Positions 8,879 through 19,100 of a DNA stretch of 64,000 bases are shown here, in pieces. The position numbers and the translations under genes were made by a program. This DNA comes from Arctic95D-9 sp035967665 (GTDB lineage Bacteria > Verrucomicrobiota > Verrucomicrobiia > Verrucomicrobiales > DEV007): positions 41,407 through 105,406 of the forward strand of contig JAYWLB010000083.1 in NCBI GenBank assembly GCA_035967665.1, written 5' to 3'. Positions within the stretch are counted from its first letter, which is position 1; every line of letters begins with the position of its first letter. The notes under the pieces are model-generated. The model was not told the origin of the DNA. It saw nothing but the letters and a program-made list of their open reading frames with translations, and did no database searches.

Positions 8879-10321
8879 ATGATAAATTCGATCACGATGA
8901 ATTTGAGGGGAATCGCGCTATGTCTCATCATCGGAGGAAGCCCTCTGGTCGGTTTCTTTGAAGACGACACGTTCGAGGTGGGTGTCGCGGTTGCCGATAT
9001 CACGCCGGAGGAGCTGGGCTGGATGGCAGGATACTCTGCGCGTAAAGGACCGGCGGAGAAAGTGCTGGAACCGATTTTTGCCAAGGCGATCACGATGGAG
9101 GACGGGGAGTCGAACCGTCTTGTCATCGTGACGATGGATCTCATCGGGGTTCCACGTCCTTTTCGGGATGCGATTGAGACGGCGCTTCAGTCGAAGTTCG
9201 GGTTGCCGGGCGATGCCTTGCTTATCAATGCTTCGCACACTCACAGCGGGCCGATGATTCGGGTTTATGAGCCGCCGGGCGGCAAGGGGGAGGTGAAAGC
9301 TGCCTATGAGAATGTTCCGGAGGAAGAGCAGGCGCTGCGGGTAAAACAGACACAGGACTATCTGAAATTTCTTGAAGAGAAGGTGATCGGCATTGTCGAC
9401 GAGGCTTTTAAGTCAGCGGCTCCTTCGACGCTGCACTGGTCGAAGTCACGATGCGGCTTTGCGATCAATCGCAGGCTCCCCGCAGAGGCGGGTAAGTGGA
9501 AGAACAGCCCCAACCCCGAGGGGCCGATTGATCATGAGGTTCCGGTGTTGCAGGTGAAATCCCGGGAGGACGGAAAACTGAAAGCGGTTCTCTTTGGATA
9601 CTCGTGTCATGCCACGGTTCTTTCCCTGATGGAGATCAGCGGTGACTGGCCGGGCTATGCGCAGCGCTATTTTGAAGAGGATCATCCCGGTGTGGTGGCA
9701 ATGTTCGTGAACGGTTGTTCGGGAGATCAGAATCCCTACCCGAGGCGCATGCTCCGTTTCGCGCAGCGCCATGGGCAGAGTATGGCGACGGCCATCGAGG
9801 CGGCGCTGGACACACCGTCGGTCGCGTTGACGGGGCCGCTGCGGAGTGATCTCTCGTGGGTGGATATTGCCTATCAGGAACCTCCCGGAAAAGAGACCCT
9901 CGAGAGGAAAGCCGAGTCTGCGGACAAGTACGAAGCGCGTCATGCTGCTTTTCTTCTCGAGATACTGGAGGAGGGAGGGACGCTGCCAACGAGTTATCCG
10001 GTGCCGGTTCAAGTGTTCCGTTTTGGAAATGAGATGACAATGGCAACCCTTGGTGGTGAGGTCGTGATCGACTACTCGCTGCGATTGAAAAAGGAACTTT
10101 CCGAACTGACCGGAGGAAAGCCAGTCTGGGTCGCAGGCTATTCCAATGACGTTATGACTTACATTCCGAGTGAGCGGGTTCTGAAGGAGGGCGGCTATGA
10201 AGGTGGCGAAGCGATGCGTTTCGCGAGGTCGACGATCCACCCCGCGCCCTGGGAACCGGGGATTGAAGATAAGCTCGTTGGCGAGATTGTTAGAATGACC
10301 CGCGCTTTGCTCGAGCCATAA
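8879..10321 (+). CDS. secreted neutral/alkaline ceramidase-like protein
   Basis: A 480-residue protein related to the N-terminal domain of neutral/alkaline non-lysosomal ceramidases, a family expanded in Planctomycetes and Verrucomicrobia. The zinc-binding NASHTHSGP motif is clear, with further conserved segments YSCHAT, GCSGDQNPYPR and the later GYSNDVMTYIPSERV. The first residues form a hydrophobic signal segment (IALCLIIGG). The family hydrolyses ceramide-type amides in well-studied members; the bacterial branch without the C-terminal domain has mostly unknown substrates. The ATG at 8879 directly follows an AGGAG, leaving no spacer; an ATG at 8897 is an alternative start. A terminator hairpin follows the gene. 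Confidence 0.87.
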   Translation: MINSITMNLRGIALCLIIGGSPLVGFFEDDTFEVGVAVADITPEELGWMAGYSARKGPAEKVLEPIFAKAITMEDGESNRLVIVTMDLIGVPRPFRDAIETALQSKFGLPGDALLINASHTHSGPMIRVYEPPGGKGEVKAAYENVPEEEQALRVKQTQDYLKFLEEKVIGIVDEAFKSAAPSTLHWSKSRCGFAINRRLPAEAGKWKNSPNPEGPIDHEVPVLQVKSREDGKLKAVLFGYSCHATVLSLMEISGDWPGYAQRYFEEDHPGVVAMFVNGCSGDQNPYPRRMLRFAQRHGQSMATAIEAALDTPSVALTGPLRSDLSWVDIAYQEPPGKETLERKAESADKYEARHAAFLLEILEEGGTLPTSYPVPVQVFRFGNEMTMATLGGEVVIDYSLRLKKELSELTGGKPVWVAGYSNDVMTYIPSERVLKEGGYEGGEAMRFARSTIHPAPWEPGIEDKLVGEIVRMTRALLEP

Positions 10322-10325
10322 AAAA

Positions 10326-10356
10326 AGCGTGCTCCGAATCTCTCCGGAAGCACGCT
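10326..10356. terminator. bidirectional rho-independent terminator between convergent genes
   Basis: The arms AGCGTGCT (10326-10333) and AGCACGCT (10349-10356) pair, extended by CCG/CGG with one bulged A. Read on the minus strand the stem is followed by a run of at least seven T (10325 downward), making it a strong terminator for the parvulin gene. On the plus strand the following CTTT run is weaker. Confidence 0.85.
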
Positions 10357-10379
10357 CTTTAAAAATCAAGAAGGGGCGG

Positions 10380-11543
10380 TTATGACTCTGCAGGAGCTTC
10401 TTCCTTTGGCGCCTCGTCCGAAGCAGCGGCAGGTTCCGCTTCTTTGCCTTCAGCTTCTTCAGTGCCCTCGGCGCTCTCAGCGCCTTCCGGAGTCGGCTGC
10501 TGAATGTCCGCCTTTTCGCGGAGTCCCTGAACGTAGCCTTCGAGCGCTTTCGCTTTCGCTTCGGAGAAAAGGCTTTCACCAAGGTCTTCCTTCACGTCCT
10601 CAAAGCTGCTCGCTTCTGCTGACTGCTTGGAATCCACTTTGATGATGTGATAACCGAAGTCCGTTTTGACGAGGTCGCCGATGGCTCCGACTTCCTGGGA
10701 AAAGGCCGCCGTTTCAAATTCGGGAACCATTTGGCCTTTCCCGAAAGTTCCAAGGCTTCCGCCTTTGGCTTTGCTTGGGCAATCTGAATGAGCGCTGGCA
10801 AGCTCGGTGAAATTGGCGCCTTTGTTTTTTACAAGTTCCGCCTGGAGTTCTTCAGCGATTTTCTTTTTGTTCGCGAGTTGGCCTTCGTCTTCGATTCCCT
10901 GAGTTGAGATGAGAATGTGGGAAGCTTCAATGCTTTCCTCCTGTTTGAAGTCGTCCGGGTGTTCGTCGTAGTAGGTCTTAACCTCTTCGTCGGTAGGTTT
11001 TTTCGCGTCAGCGGTGACGGTCTCTACCAGTTTTTTGATTTTGGTGTCTTCGCTGATTTGATTCTTGATGCGTTCAATGCTGACTCCGGCTGCTTTGGTG
11101 AACTCTTCGAGGGTGGTTCCTTCAGGCACTGATTTTTTGATCTCTTCGAGACTCTTGTTCACTTCTTCGTCAGTCGCTTTGATCTCTTCTTTGTTCGCAG
11201 CGTTTAAGAGCAGCGTCTTATTGATGAGTTCGGAAACGACCATGCGTTGAATCTGAGGTTCGAGCATTTTGCGTTGATCAGGAGGGATTTGTTCGAACTG
11301 ACGGCCATAGCGAGCGGTGAAGAGCTCGCGAACGTCACGTGCAGTGATGGGTGTTTCATCGACGAGCAAAACGACATCGTCGTCTGCAGGGAGAGGTGGC
11401 TTTTCAGCCGGTGCTGCGGGAGCTTCGGCGGCTTCAGGTGCAGCCGGCTCCGCCGGAGTTTCATCCTGAGCATTCACAGCGGGGAGGGAAAGCGCGAAGG
11501 TGAGCCCGAGAGCCAACCCAAAGAATTTTCGGTTTTTCATCAT
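10380..11543 (-). CDS. periplasmic parvulin-type peptidyl-prolyl isomerase (SurA/PrsA-like)
   Basis: A 387-residue secreted foldase. The first 25 residues form a signal peptide ending AxA-Q (VNAQDE), followed by a Pro/Ala-rich acidic segment. A SurA-N-like helical chaperone region comes next, then one parvulin rotamase domain with the family landmarks ASHILI, GGSLGTFGKGQM and FGYHIIKV. The C terminus is an acidic Glu/Ala/Pro tail. It should catalyse proline isomerisation and assist folding of exported proteins outside the cytoplasm. The longer frame upstream to 11597 lacks signal-peptide character, so one of the two adjacent ATG codons (11543 or 11540) is preferred. No clear Shine-Dalgarno sequence is visible. 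Confidence 0.9.
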   Translation of the reverse strand: MMKNRKFFGLALGLTFALSLPAVNAQDETPAEPAAPEAAEAPAAPAEKPPLPADDDVVLLVDETPITARDVRELFTARYGRQFEQIPPDQRKMLEPQIQRMVVSELINKTLLLNAANKEEIKATDEEVNKSLEEIKKSVPEGTTLEEFTKAAGVSIERIKNQISEDTKIKKLVETVTADAKKPTDEEVKTYYDEHPDDFKQEESIEASHILISTQGIEDEGQLANKKKIAEELQAELVKNKGANFTELASAHSDCPSKAKGGSLGTFGKGQMVPEFETAAFSQEVGAIGDLVKTDFGYHIIKVDSKQSAEASSFEDVKEDLGESLFSEAKAKALEGYVQGLREKADIQQPTPEGAESAEGTEEAEGKEAEPAAASDEAPKEEAPAES

Positions 11544-11667
11544 ATTTTGAGGGGGAGTTTCGTTTCGATTCAGTTTGGAAACAACCGGAATATGCACGCA
11601 ATTACGGGCTGCGATACCGTGAATCTAAGCGTTCACAAGGCTTGTTGAGCCTGATAGTCTCCGTTCC

Positions 11668-13185
11668 ATGAAAGCAAATCGTCGACGATTTCTCAAAGGA
11701 GGACTTCTTGTGCCGATGGGTGCGAGTCCGCTTTTAGGCAACGAAGCATCCGACAGAGAGAATCGTGTTGTCCTCGAGAATGCGAAGGAGGGAAGCGATG
11801 ATTGGCAACTCACCCGGGTACGTCTCGACGAACGCTCCGGGTATCGAGCCTCCGATATCGAGGGGTATGCTTCGAAACAATCGGTCGGGAGCGGGGAGGA
11901 AATCGAGTTTTTTATCAGCGTTAGGGCGTCGTGCAATTGCGTGATTGAAATTTTCCGTACCGGCTACTATGGCGGAAAGGGTGCACGGCTCATCGAGCGG
12001 ATTAGTGAGGTGCCCTGTGAGACGCAAGCCGTTCCGGAGTCCACCCGGGGGGAGCGGCATCTTCACGAGTGCCGGTGGAAACCGACCCATTCAATGACCA
12101 TCCCCGATGATTGGCAAGGCGGTGTTTATCTCGCCCGGCTCACGACCGCAGCGGATGGGGACGGGGGATACTGGCAAACCTACATCGTGTTCATCGTTAA
12201 GGATGATCGAAAGGCGGATATTTGCCTTCAGTGCTCAGACAACACCTGGCAAGCCTACAATCGCTGGCCGAATGACTTCTCGGTTTACACGCATCCGAAA
12301 GGGAATCAGGGGCCGTGGGCGGATGTGAGTTTTGACAGACCCTACGGCAAATACTCCCAGATCTACGAGAATCCCCAGTCGATCGGGTCGGGGGAATGGC
12401 TCTGTTTTGAGTTCCCGATGGCCTATTGGCTCGAGAAAGAGGGCTACGATGTCACATATTGTTCGAACGCCGACATGATCGATCCCGAGTATGCGCAGCC
12501 GGATCGGTTCAAGGCTTTTATCAGCAATGGCCACGATGAATACTGGGATCAACGGGCCTACGACAACGTGGTTAAAATGCGGGACGCGGGAACGAATTTG
12601 CTCTTTTTCTCGGGGAACTCGGTCTGCTGGGTGACGCCGATGACCCCTTCGTCTGACGGGCGGGAGAATCGGGTTATGTTTCGTGGGGGACCCTATGGCG
12701 GGGACTATCGATATGCGGAAGCGCGCGAGCGGGATGAGGGTCCTTTTCCGCATCGCGGACCCGACGAGGGCTACCTCATGGGGGCGAGAAATGTCGACCC
12801 GGTCAATGGCGGGGGAGACTGGATTTGCGAAAAACCGGAGCACTGGATCTTTGAAGGAACGGGGATGAAAAAGGGCGACCGGATTCCCGGGTTGATCGGG
12901 TGGGAGTATCATGGCGATCCGCCGGAGGATATCGATGGACTCGAAATCGTGGGCGCGGGAACCGCCTTACAGGGAGGAGTTAATCCTCAGCAGTGGACCG
13001 CGACGATTTACCCAGGGCCGGAAGGAAACTTTGTCTTCAATGCCTCGACGATCTTCTGGTGTCAGGGGCTCAGTTCACCGCCGGGGCACATGCTCCCGTG
13101 GTCGCACTGGTCCCGCCCGCATGGTCCCGACGAACGGGTTCAGAAGATCACGAAAAACCTCTTGGACCGCGCCGTTTCCCCGTGA
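11668..13185 (+). CDS. Tat-exported protein related to the N,N-dimethylformamidase large (beta) subunit
   Basis: A 505-residue protein with a twin-arginine signal (RRRFLKGG, residues 5-12). The body matches the C-terminal region of the N,N-dimethylformamidase beta subunit: a beta-sandwich part with FRTGYYGGKGAR, the QCSDNTWQAYNRW segment, and the core FISNGHDEYWDQRAYDNV with LLFFSGNSVCW. The family contains a binuclear or mononuclear iron amidohydrolase in the only well-studied enzyme, but most members are uncharacterised. Here it is followed on the same strand by an oxidoreductase and a sulfatase, which suggests a role in degradation of an organic polymer rather than of dimethylformamide; this is inference. 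The start ATG at 11668 fits the Tat signal. Confidence 0.8.
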   Translation: MKANRRRFLKGGLLVPMGASPLLGNEASDRENRVVLENAKEGSDDWQLTRVRLDERSGYRASDIEGYASKQSVGSGEEIEFFISVRASCNCVIEIFRTGYYGGKGARLIERISEVPCETQAVPESTRGERHLHECRWKPTHSMTIPDDWQGGVYLARLTTAADGDGGYWQTYIVFIVKDDRKADICLQCSDNTWQAYNRWPNDFSVYTHPKGNQGPWADVSFDRPYGKYSQIYENPQSIGSGEWLCFEFPMAYWLEKEGYDVTYCSNADMIDPEYAQPDRFKAFISNGHDEYWDQRAYDNVVKMRDAGTNLLFFSGNSVCWVTPMTPSSDGRENRVMFRGGPYGGDYRYAEARERDEGPFPHRGPDEGYLMGARNVDPVNGGGDWICEKPEHWIFEGTGMKKGDRIPGLIGWEYHGDPPEDIDGLEIVGAGTALQGGVNPQQWTATIYPGPEGNFVFNASTIFWCQGLSSPPGHMLPWSHWSRPHGPDERVQKITKNLLDRAVSP

Positions 13186-13248
13186 TGACTCCGCAATTGC
13201 GCCCGCTATCCTCTTTCCGAATTGTGTCCCGGTTTTTATGATCCGGCC

Positions 13249-14610
13249 ATGAAGCAACCTACTTTCCCCTCACGCCGGAAGATCCTGCAGTCCAGTGCTG
13301 TCGCAGCGGCGTCCACCTTCGGTTTTCCGGCGATCACGCGCTCTCAGTCTCCCAATTCAAAACTGAATGTCGCCCTCGTCGGTGTCGGTGGAAGGGGGCG
13401 TTCGCATGTTAAGGCTGTCTCCGAACTGGGTGAAGATATCATTGCGATGTGTGATGTGAATGAGATCAATCTAGGGAAGGCAATGGAGACGGCTCCGAAG
13501 GCGAGAAGTTACGGTGATTTTCGGGATCTGTTAGGTCATCTCGAGGACATTGATGCCGTGGTTGTCTCGACGACTGAGCACACTCACGCTTTTGTTACCC
13601 TTCCCGCTCTGCGTGCCGGGAAACATGTCTACAGTGAAAAGCCACTAACCCGTGATGTCCACGAGTGCCGGCTTATCACCGAAGAGGCAGCGAAGCGTCC
13701 CGGGTTGATGACTCAGATGGGAACCCAGATTCATGCGGGGGAGAATTTTCGCCGTGTCGTCGAGCTGATCGAGAGTGGAGCAATCGGTGCGGTTCGTGAA
13801 ACTCACGTCTGGACGAGTCGGGCCTGGGGGCATCAGACGGAGGAGGAGGCAAAGGCGAACAAGGATCTCATTTACACACCTGATACGCCGAAAGAGGCCA
13901 TGCCGGTTCCTGACGGCCTCGACTGGGATACCTGGATTGGACCTGCTCCGTATCGTGATTTTCACGAATGGTATTTTCCGGGACCGCGCTGGTATCGCTG
14001 GTGGGATTTTGGAAATGGAACGATGTCAGATCTGGGGAGTCACCGGAATGACCTGCCGTTCTGGGCATTGAAACTGGACGCGCCCCTGAGCATCGAAGCA
14101 GGCGGACCTCACGCAGCCCATCCTGACATTGCCCCGGCCTCGATGTGGGCGAAGTATGAATACGGGAAACGCGGGAAGTTGCCTCCGGTGACATTGACCT
14201 GGTATCAGGGTTCAGAGAAACCTGCGCTCTGGAAAGACGGCAAAATTCCGCAGTGGAATGAAGGTTGCCTCTTTGTCGGCGACGAGGGAATGCTCCTCGC
14301 CGATTACAGTAAGCTGCAGTTGCTCCCGGAAGATCAGTTCTCAGGCTTCACTCCGCCCGCGCCGTACATCGATCCGTCGCCCGGTCAGCAGGCCGAGTGG
14401 ATCCTCGCGTGCAAGGGTGAAGGCCCAAGACCGCTTTGCCAGTTCAGCTACTCCGGTCCTCTCACGGAAGCGAATCACCTCGGGAATGTCGCTTTCCGTG
14501 CCGGCAAAAAGCTGGAATGGGATGCGAAAAATATGAAATTCCCGAACGCTACGGAGATGGAAAAATACCTCGGGCGCTCCTATCGTGAAGGCTGGTCGCT
14601 CGATGCCTGA
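13249..14610 (+). CDS. Tat-exported Gfo/Idh/MocA-family oxidoreductase
   Basis: A 453-residue NAD(P)-dependent oxidoreductase of the Gfo/Idh/MocA family. A twin-arginine signal (SRRKILQ) is followed by the nucleotide-binding fold with VGVGGRGRSH, and by the EKP motif (YSEKPLTRDVHEC) typical of the family's catalytic lysine region. Exported members (such as glucose-fructose oxidoreductase) carry a tightly bound cofactor. Secreted forms are abundant in Verrucomicrobia and Planctomycetes and act on sugars or inositols; the substrate here is unknown. The start at 13249 places the Tat motif near residue 8; an upstream TTG/ATG would add nine unlikely residues. The following sulfatase gene starts 19 bp after the stop, so the two are likely co-transcribed. 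Confidence 0.9.
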   Translation: MKQPTFPSRRKILQSSAVAAASTFGFPAITRSQSPNSKLNVALVGVGGRGRSHVKAVSELGEDIIAMCDVNEINLGKAMETAPKARSYGDFRDLLGHLEDIDAVVVSTTEHTHAFVTLPALRAGKHVYSEKPLTRDVHECRLITEEAAKRPGLMTQMGTQIHAGENFRRVVELIESGAIGAVRETHVWTSRAWGHQTEEEAKANKDLIYTPDTPKEAMPVPDGLDWDTWIGPAPYRDFHEWYFPGPRWYRWWDFGNGTMSDLGSHRNDLPFWALKLDAPLSIEAGGPHAAHPDIAPASMWAKYEYGKRGKLPPVTLTWYQGSEKPALWKDGKIPQWNEGCLFVGDEGMLLADYSKLQLLPEDQFSGFTPPAPYIDPSPGQQAEWILACKGEGPRPLCQFSYSGPLTEANHLGNVAFRAGKKLEWDAKNMKFPNATEMEKYLGRSYREGWSLDA

Positions 14611-14629
14611 TTTTATTCAAAGTGATTTT

Positions 14630-16027
14630 ATGAACCGTATTTTCCCGATTTTGCTGGTTCTGCTATTCCCGCTGGTCGTTGAGGCGGCGGAAAAGCCGAA
14701 CATCATCTACATCCTTGCCGATGATCTCGGTGTTGGTGATGTCGGTTGCTACGGGCAAACTCTGCTCAAGACACCGCGAATTGATCAGCTCGCGAAAGAG
14801 GGAATGCGATTCACGCAGCACTATTCGGGGAGTTCATCCTGCGCTCCGACGCGGAGTTGCCTCATGACCGGACAGCACACCGGGCACACGCGCGTTCGTT
14901 CGAATGGCGACGGGCCGCTGCTCGATCAGGATGTCACCGTGGGGGAGGTGCTGAAGAATGCGGGTTACAAAACGGCGGCAATCGGGAAATGGGGTGTCGG
15001 TGAAGAAGGCACCACCGGAGTGCCCTGGTACCAGGGGTTCGATCATTTCTTCGGCTATCTGAATCAGCGCAATGCGCACAAGCATTACCCGCCTTTCATG
15101 TGGCGGAATGAGGAGAAGGTTCTCTATCCGGGGAATGAAGAGTTCCGGACCCATTACAGTCATGATGAGTTCACGCGCGAAGCCCTGACCTTTATCGAAG
15201 ACAATCAGGATCAGCCATTCTTCCTCTATGTGCCCTTTACCCTCGTCCATGTCGATCTTGATGTGCCTCAGGATTCCGTTGAGCCCTGGATTGGAAAAGT
15301 CGAGGAAACGAAACCCTACGGAACGCCGGGCGGTCAGCACTACATTCATCAAAAGACGCCTCATGCAGCCTTCGCCGGAATGGTTTCACGGCTCGATCGT
15401 GACGTGGGGCGAATTGTTGATTTGGTAGATGAGTTAGGGTTGGCGGATAACACCCTGATTGTTTTTACAAGCGACAACGGGCCGACTCCTGCCGGAGGTG
15501 CCGATCCGGAATTCTTTGACGGGAATGGTGATTTCCGCGGGATCAAATTTGATTTTTATGAGGGGGGAATTCGCTGTCCGATGATTGCGCGCTGGCCCGG
15601 CAAAATTGAGCCGGGATCGGAAACGGATCACGTTTCCGCGCAATGGGATGTCATGCCCACACTTGCCGAATTGACGGGCGCTGACGCTCCTGCGGGGATT
15701 GATGGTATCAGTTTCCTTCCCACTCTTTACGGGAAAAACATAGAGCAGAAAATACACGACTTTCTCTACTGGGAGAATGTAGGGAAAGGCGGCTGGCAGG
15801 CGATTCGTCAGGGCAACTGGAAGATTCACCGTCTCAAAACACAGAAGGGCAAAAAGGCCATGCAGATCGAACTTTACGATCTCTCGACTGACATCGCCGA
15901 GGCAAAGAATCTCGCTGAAGAATTTCCCGATGTGGTTGCAAAAATGGTGCCCTTGTTTGAGAGCGGGCGGACTCCTCAGGACGGTGGCGATCCTCTTTTC
16001 TCTCCTGCAAAGAAGAAAGGGAATTAG
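14630..16027 (+). CDS. secreted S1-family arylsulfatase
   Basis: A 465-residue sulfatase with a signal peptide (FPILLVLLFPLVVEAAE). The metal ligand motif DDLG is at 31-34, and the formylglycine precursor site CAPTR at 71-75 is of the Cys type, needing maturation by a formylglycine-generating enzyme that is not encoded in this window. The GKWGVGEEG and FTSDNGP motifs complete the active site. The QGFDHFFGYLNQRNAH segment is shared with the sulfatase at 55971-57407, so the two belong to one subfamily. It probably removes sulfate esters from extracellular saccharides. An ATG at 14603 would overlap the preceding gene. A terminator follows at 16043. Confidence 0.92.
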   Translation: MNRIFPILLVLLFPLVVEAAEKPNIIYILADDLGVGDVGCYGQTLLKTPRIDQLAKEGMRFTQHYSGSSSCAPTRSCLMTGQHTGHTRVRSNGDGPLLDQDVTVGEVLKNAGYKTAAIGKWGVGEEGTTGVPWYQGFDHFFGYLNQRNAHKHYPPFMWRNEEKVLYPGNEEFRTHYSHDEFTREALTFIEDNQDQPFFLYVPFTLVHVDLDVPQDSVEPWIGKVEETKPYGTPGGQHYIHQKTPHAAFAGMVSRLDRDVGRIVDLVDELGLADNTLIVFTSDNGPTPAGGADPEFFDGNGDFRGIKFDFYEGGIRCPMIARWPGKIEPGSETDHVSAQWDVMPTLAELTGADAPAGIDGISFLPTLYGKNIEQKIHDFLYWENVGKGGWQAIRQGNWKIHRLKTQKGKKAMQIELYDLSTDIAEAKNLAEEFPDVVAKMVPLFESGRTPQDGGDPLFSPAKKKGN

Positions 16028-16042
16028 GAGTTATAGAGAGAG

Positions 16043-16075
16043 GGACAGCCGTTTTCCGCGGCTGTCCGATTTCTT
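16043..16075 (+). terminator. rho-independent terminator after the arylsulfatase
   Basis: Perfect 9-bp stem GGACAGCCG (16043-16051) with CGGCTGTCC (16059-16067) around a 7-nt loop, followed by a T-rich stretch GATTTCTT. It separates the sulfatase operon from the next gene. Confidence 0.7.
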
Positions 16076-16146
16076 AAAGAGTTCGACTGCAATCGACAAA
16101 GCAACTCGTTGAATTGAACATCGTTCGCAGTCACTATGGACGACTC

Positions 16147-16177
16147 AACCCTGTTGAATCAGTGACCTAACCCTGTT
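16147..16177 (+). promoter_or_regulatory. tandem 9-bp repeats at 22-bp spacing (putative operator, locus 1)
   Basis: AACCCTGTT occurs at 16147-16155 and again at 16169-16177, exactly 22 bp apart, ending 7 bp before the ATG of the sulfatase-GH2 gene. The first copy sits in a near-palindrome, GAYTCAAC-CCT-GTTGAATC. The spacer contains GTTGAATCAGTGACC (16153-16167), whose reverse complement GGTCACTGATTCAAC differs by one base from a sequence at 35400-35414. Direct repeats at about two helical turns are typical of cooperative regulators such as LytTR-domain proteins. The regulator is unknown. Confidence 0.6.
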
Positions 16178-16184
16178 TGATTTG

Positions 16185-19100
16185 ATGAATCGATTTCTCA
16201 CCTGCCTGTTTGCCTTCAGTCTTCTTTTTGTAGCGCCCGTCGAGGCTGCGGAGCGTCCCAATGTGATTTTGATCATGGTGGATGATCTGGGGTTTTCCGA
16301 TCTCGGTTATCATGGGAGTGAGATTGAGACACCTAACATTGATGCCCTTGCGGCCGGTGGAGTGAGGTTTTCTCAATTCTACAATTCGGGGAGATGTTGC
16401 CCGACCCGGGCCACTTTGATGACGGGGCTTCATCCCCATCAAACGGGGATCGGTTGGATGACTCAGCCTCCCGGAAGCAAGCGTGGCAAAAGCGAGCCGC
16501 CCGCCTATCAGGGGCATCTCAACGAGTCGTGCGTGACGATTGCCGAGGCGCTGAAAGGGGCCGGGTATGGAACGCTCATGACGGGGAAATGGCACCTCGG
16601 TGCCGGTGACAGGTCGGACTGGCCGATGCAGCGCGGATTCGAAAAGTATTATGGTTGTGTTACCGGTGCGACCCGGTTCTTCTATCCGGACGGAGACCGC
16701 GGGATTTCTCTAGGGAATGAGCCGGTCGATCCCCCTCTTAGCACGACCGATGAGGCTTACTACACGACGGACGCTTTCACCGACTACGCGATTCAATTTG
16801 TCAGCGAACACCGCGAGGAGCGCGCCGATGATCCATTTTTTCTCTACCTTGCCTACACCGCGCCGCACTGGCCTTTGCAGGCCTTCGAGGATGATATTGC
16901 AAGGTATCGGGGGAAATACAAAGAGGGTTGGGATAAGCTGCGGGAGGCCCGGTATGCGAAGCAGATCGAGCTTGGTTTGATCGACGAGGACTGGCCCCTT
17001 TCCCCGAAGACGCCGGGGATTCCCGATTGGGATTCTCTCGATGAGGAAAAACAGGATGAGATGGATCTTAAGATGGCGGTCTATGCGGCGATGGTTGACC
17101 GGGTCGATCAGAATATCGGAAAGCTGATTGAAAACCTGAAAGCTGAGGGAGCCTTTGAGAATACCTTGATCCTCTTTCTTTCCGATAATGGCGCCTGCCA
17201 GGAAGGTGGCATGTTAGGGCGTGGTGACTTTTTCGATGTCGAAAAGCGGAACAAGGATGACAGCAACAGCTATGGCGAGGCCTGGGCCAATGCCGGAAGC
17301 ACTCCGTTTCGATACTACAAGCACTTCACTCATGAAGGGGGATCGGCGACACCGTTTTTCATGCACTGGCCGGCGAAGATCGAGCCCCGTGCTGACTGGT
17401 ATGGTGAACCCGGTCAGCTCATTGATATCATGCCGACAATTCTGGATGTGGCAGGGGCTGTATATCCGGAGACGATGCGTGGAAACGGGGTTCCTGCGCT
17501 CGATGGAATTTCCCTTCGTCCTTCTTTCAATGAGAAGCCTCTGAATCGAACTGACCCCATTTTTCTCGAACACGAAACGAATGCCTCGGTTCGGGACGGG
17601 AAGTGGAAGCTGGTGGGAAAAGAGGTCGCGATGCTGGCGGGGACGAATCAGAAACAGTGGGAGCTCTACGATATGGAGAGCGATCGAACCGAGGTTCATG
17701 ATCTCGCTTCGGCGAATCCTGAGAAGGTCCGGTCGATGGCCCGCTTGTGGGAAGCGTGGGCGAATCGGGTTGGTGTCTATCCGCGCGGGAAGGGAAGTCC
17801 TTCATCGGCAGCTGGTGGGAAGGGTGATGGTCACGGTATTCCGTCGGCATTGAAACCGGAGCCCAACCCACCTCAGATTGTCGGGAGGGAATTCACGGTC
17901 ACGGCAAATGTCCGTGCTCCGAAACCCAACGGTGTCGTTCTCGCCCAGGGAGGAAACGCCTTTGGTTATTCGCTGTATTTTAAAGAGGGGCGACCTTCCT
18001 TTGCGTGGCGGAATAAGAGCAAGCTCACTGTGGTGGCCCCGGAGAATCCGGTGAAAGGGAAAGTTGCGCTTCGTGTTCGTGTTAGTGAGAAAGAGATCAC
18101 CATGTCGGTGAACGGGAAGCCCGTTGCGAGTGGGAAGATTGACGGCTTTCTTGCCGAGCAACCGGGCCTTGGACTTTTCCTCGCCGGTGACGGGGTGCAT
18201 GCTGTGGGAGACTACAAAGTACCTAATCGCTTCAATGGAAAGCTCCTCGATTACAAGGTCGAAGTGATCGTTCCCAGAGTGGCGATGCGAACTCCATGGG
18301 CGGAGAAGGTAACTCCGGAGAACGTCTGGGATGCCTACCCGCGTCCTCAATTGCGCCGCGATAAGTGGACGAACCTGAATGGAATGTGGAATTACGCGGT
18401 GGTGCCGAAGGGCGGTAACGAGGTGCCCGGGAACTGGGACGGGGAGATTCTGGTGCCCTTTGCGATTGAGGCTCCGCTCTCCGGTGTCGAGCGACGTTTC
18501 ACTCCGGAGGATGCATTGTGGTATCAGCGCACGATGGCGATGGAGAAGAAAGAGGGGATGCGTTACTTTCTGAATTTCGAGGCGGTCGACTATGAGAGCA
18601 CAGTTTGGGTTAATGGTGTCGAAGTGGGACGGAACACGGGTGGAAGTTTACCGTTACGGTTTGAGATCACAGATGCGGCGGCATCAGGCGAAAACACCGT
18701 TGTGGTGAAAGTGACTGATGCGACGGATCAGGAAGGCGCGTATCAGTTGCACGGTAAGCAGCGACTCAATCCCAAAGGAATTTTCTACACCCCGGTTTCG
18801 GGTATTTGGCAGACAGTTTGGATGGAGGAAGTGCCTGCCTTGCACGTTGATGATGTCAAAGTGACAACGAAAGCGAGTGGTCGAATCACGGTCGCGGTGA
18901 CGCTTGACGGTTACGGGCGCGGAGATGATATCGAAGTGATGGTCCTGCATCGAGGGGATGAAATAGCAGGCAAAAGAGGGAAGGAAGGTGTTTTTGAAAT
19001 CACTGTGCCGAACCCCAGGCTGTGGAGCCCTAACCAACCGAATCTCTACGACCTTCGAATAACAGCGGGGAAAGATGTCGTGAACTCCTACTTCGGGATT

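Noticed and set aside
9446..10582. Minus-strand open frame of 378 codons
   Set aside because: It covers the ceramidase-like gene and the terminator, and its protein is Arg- and His-rich without motifs.
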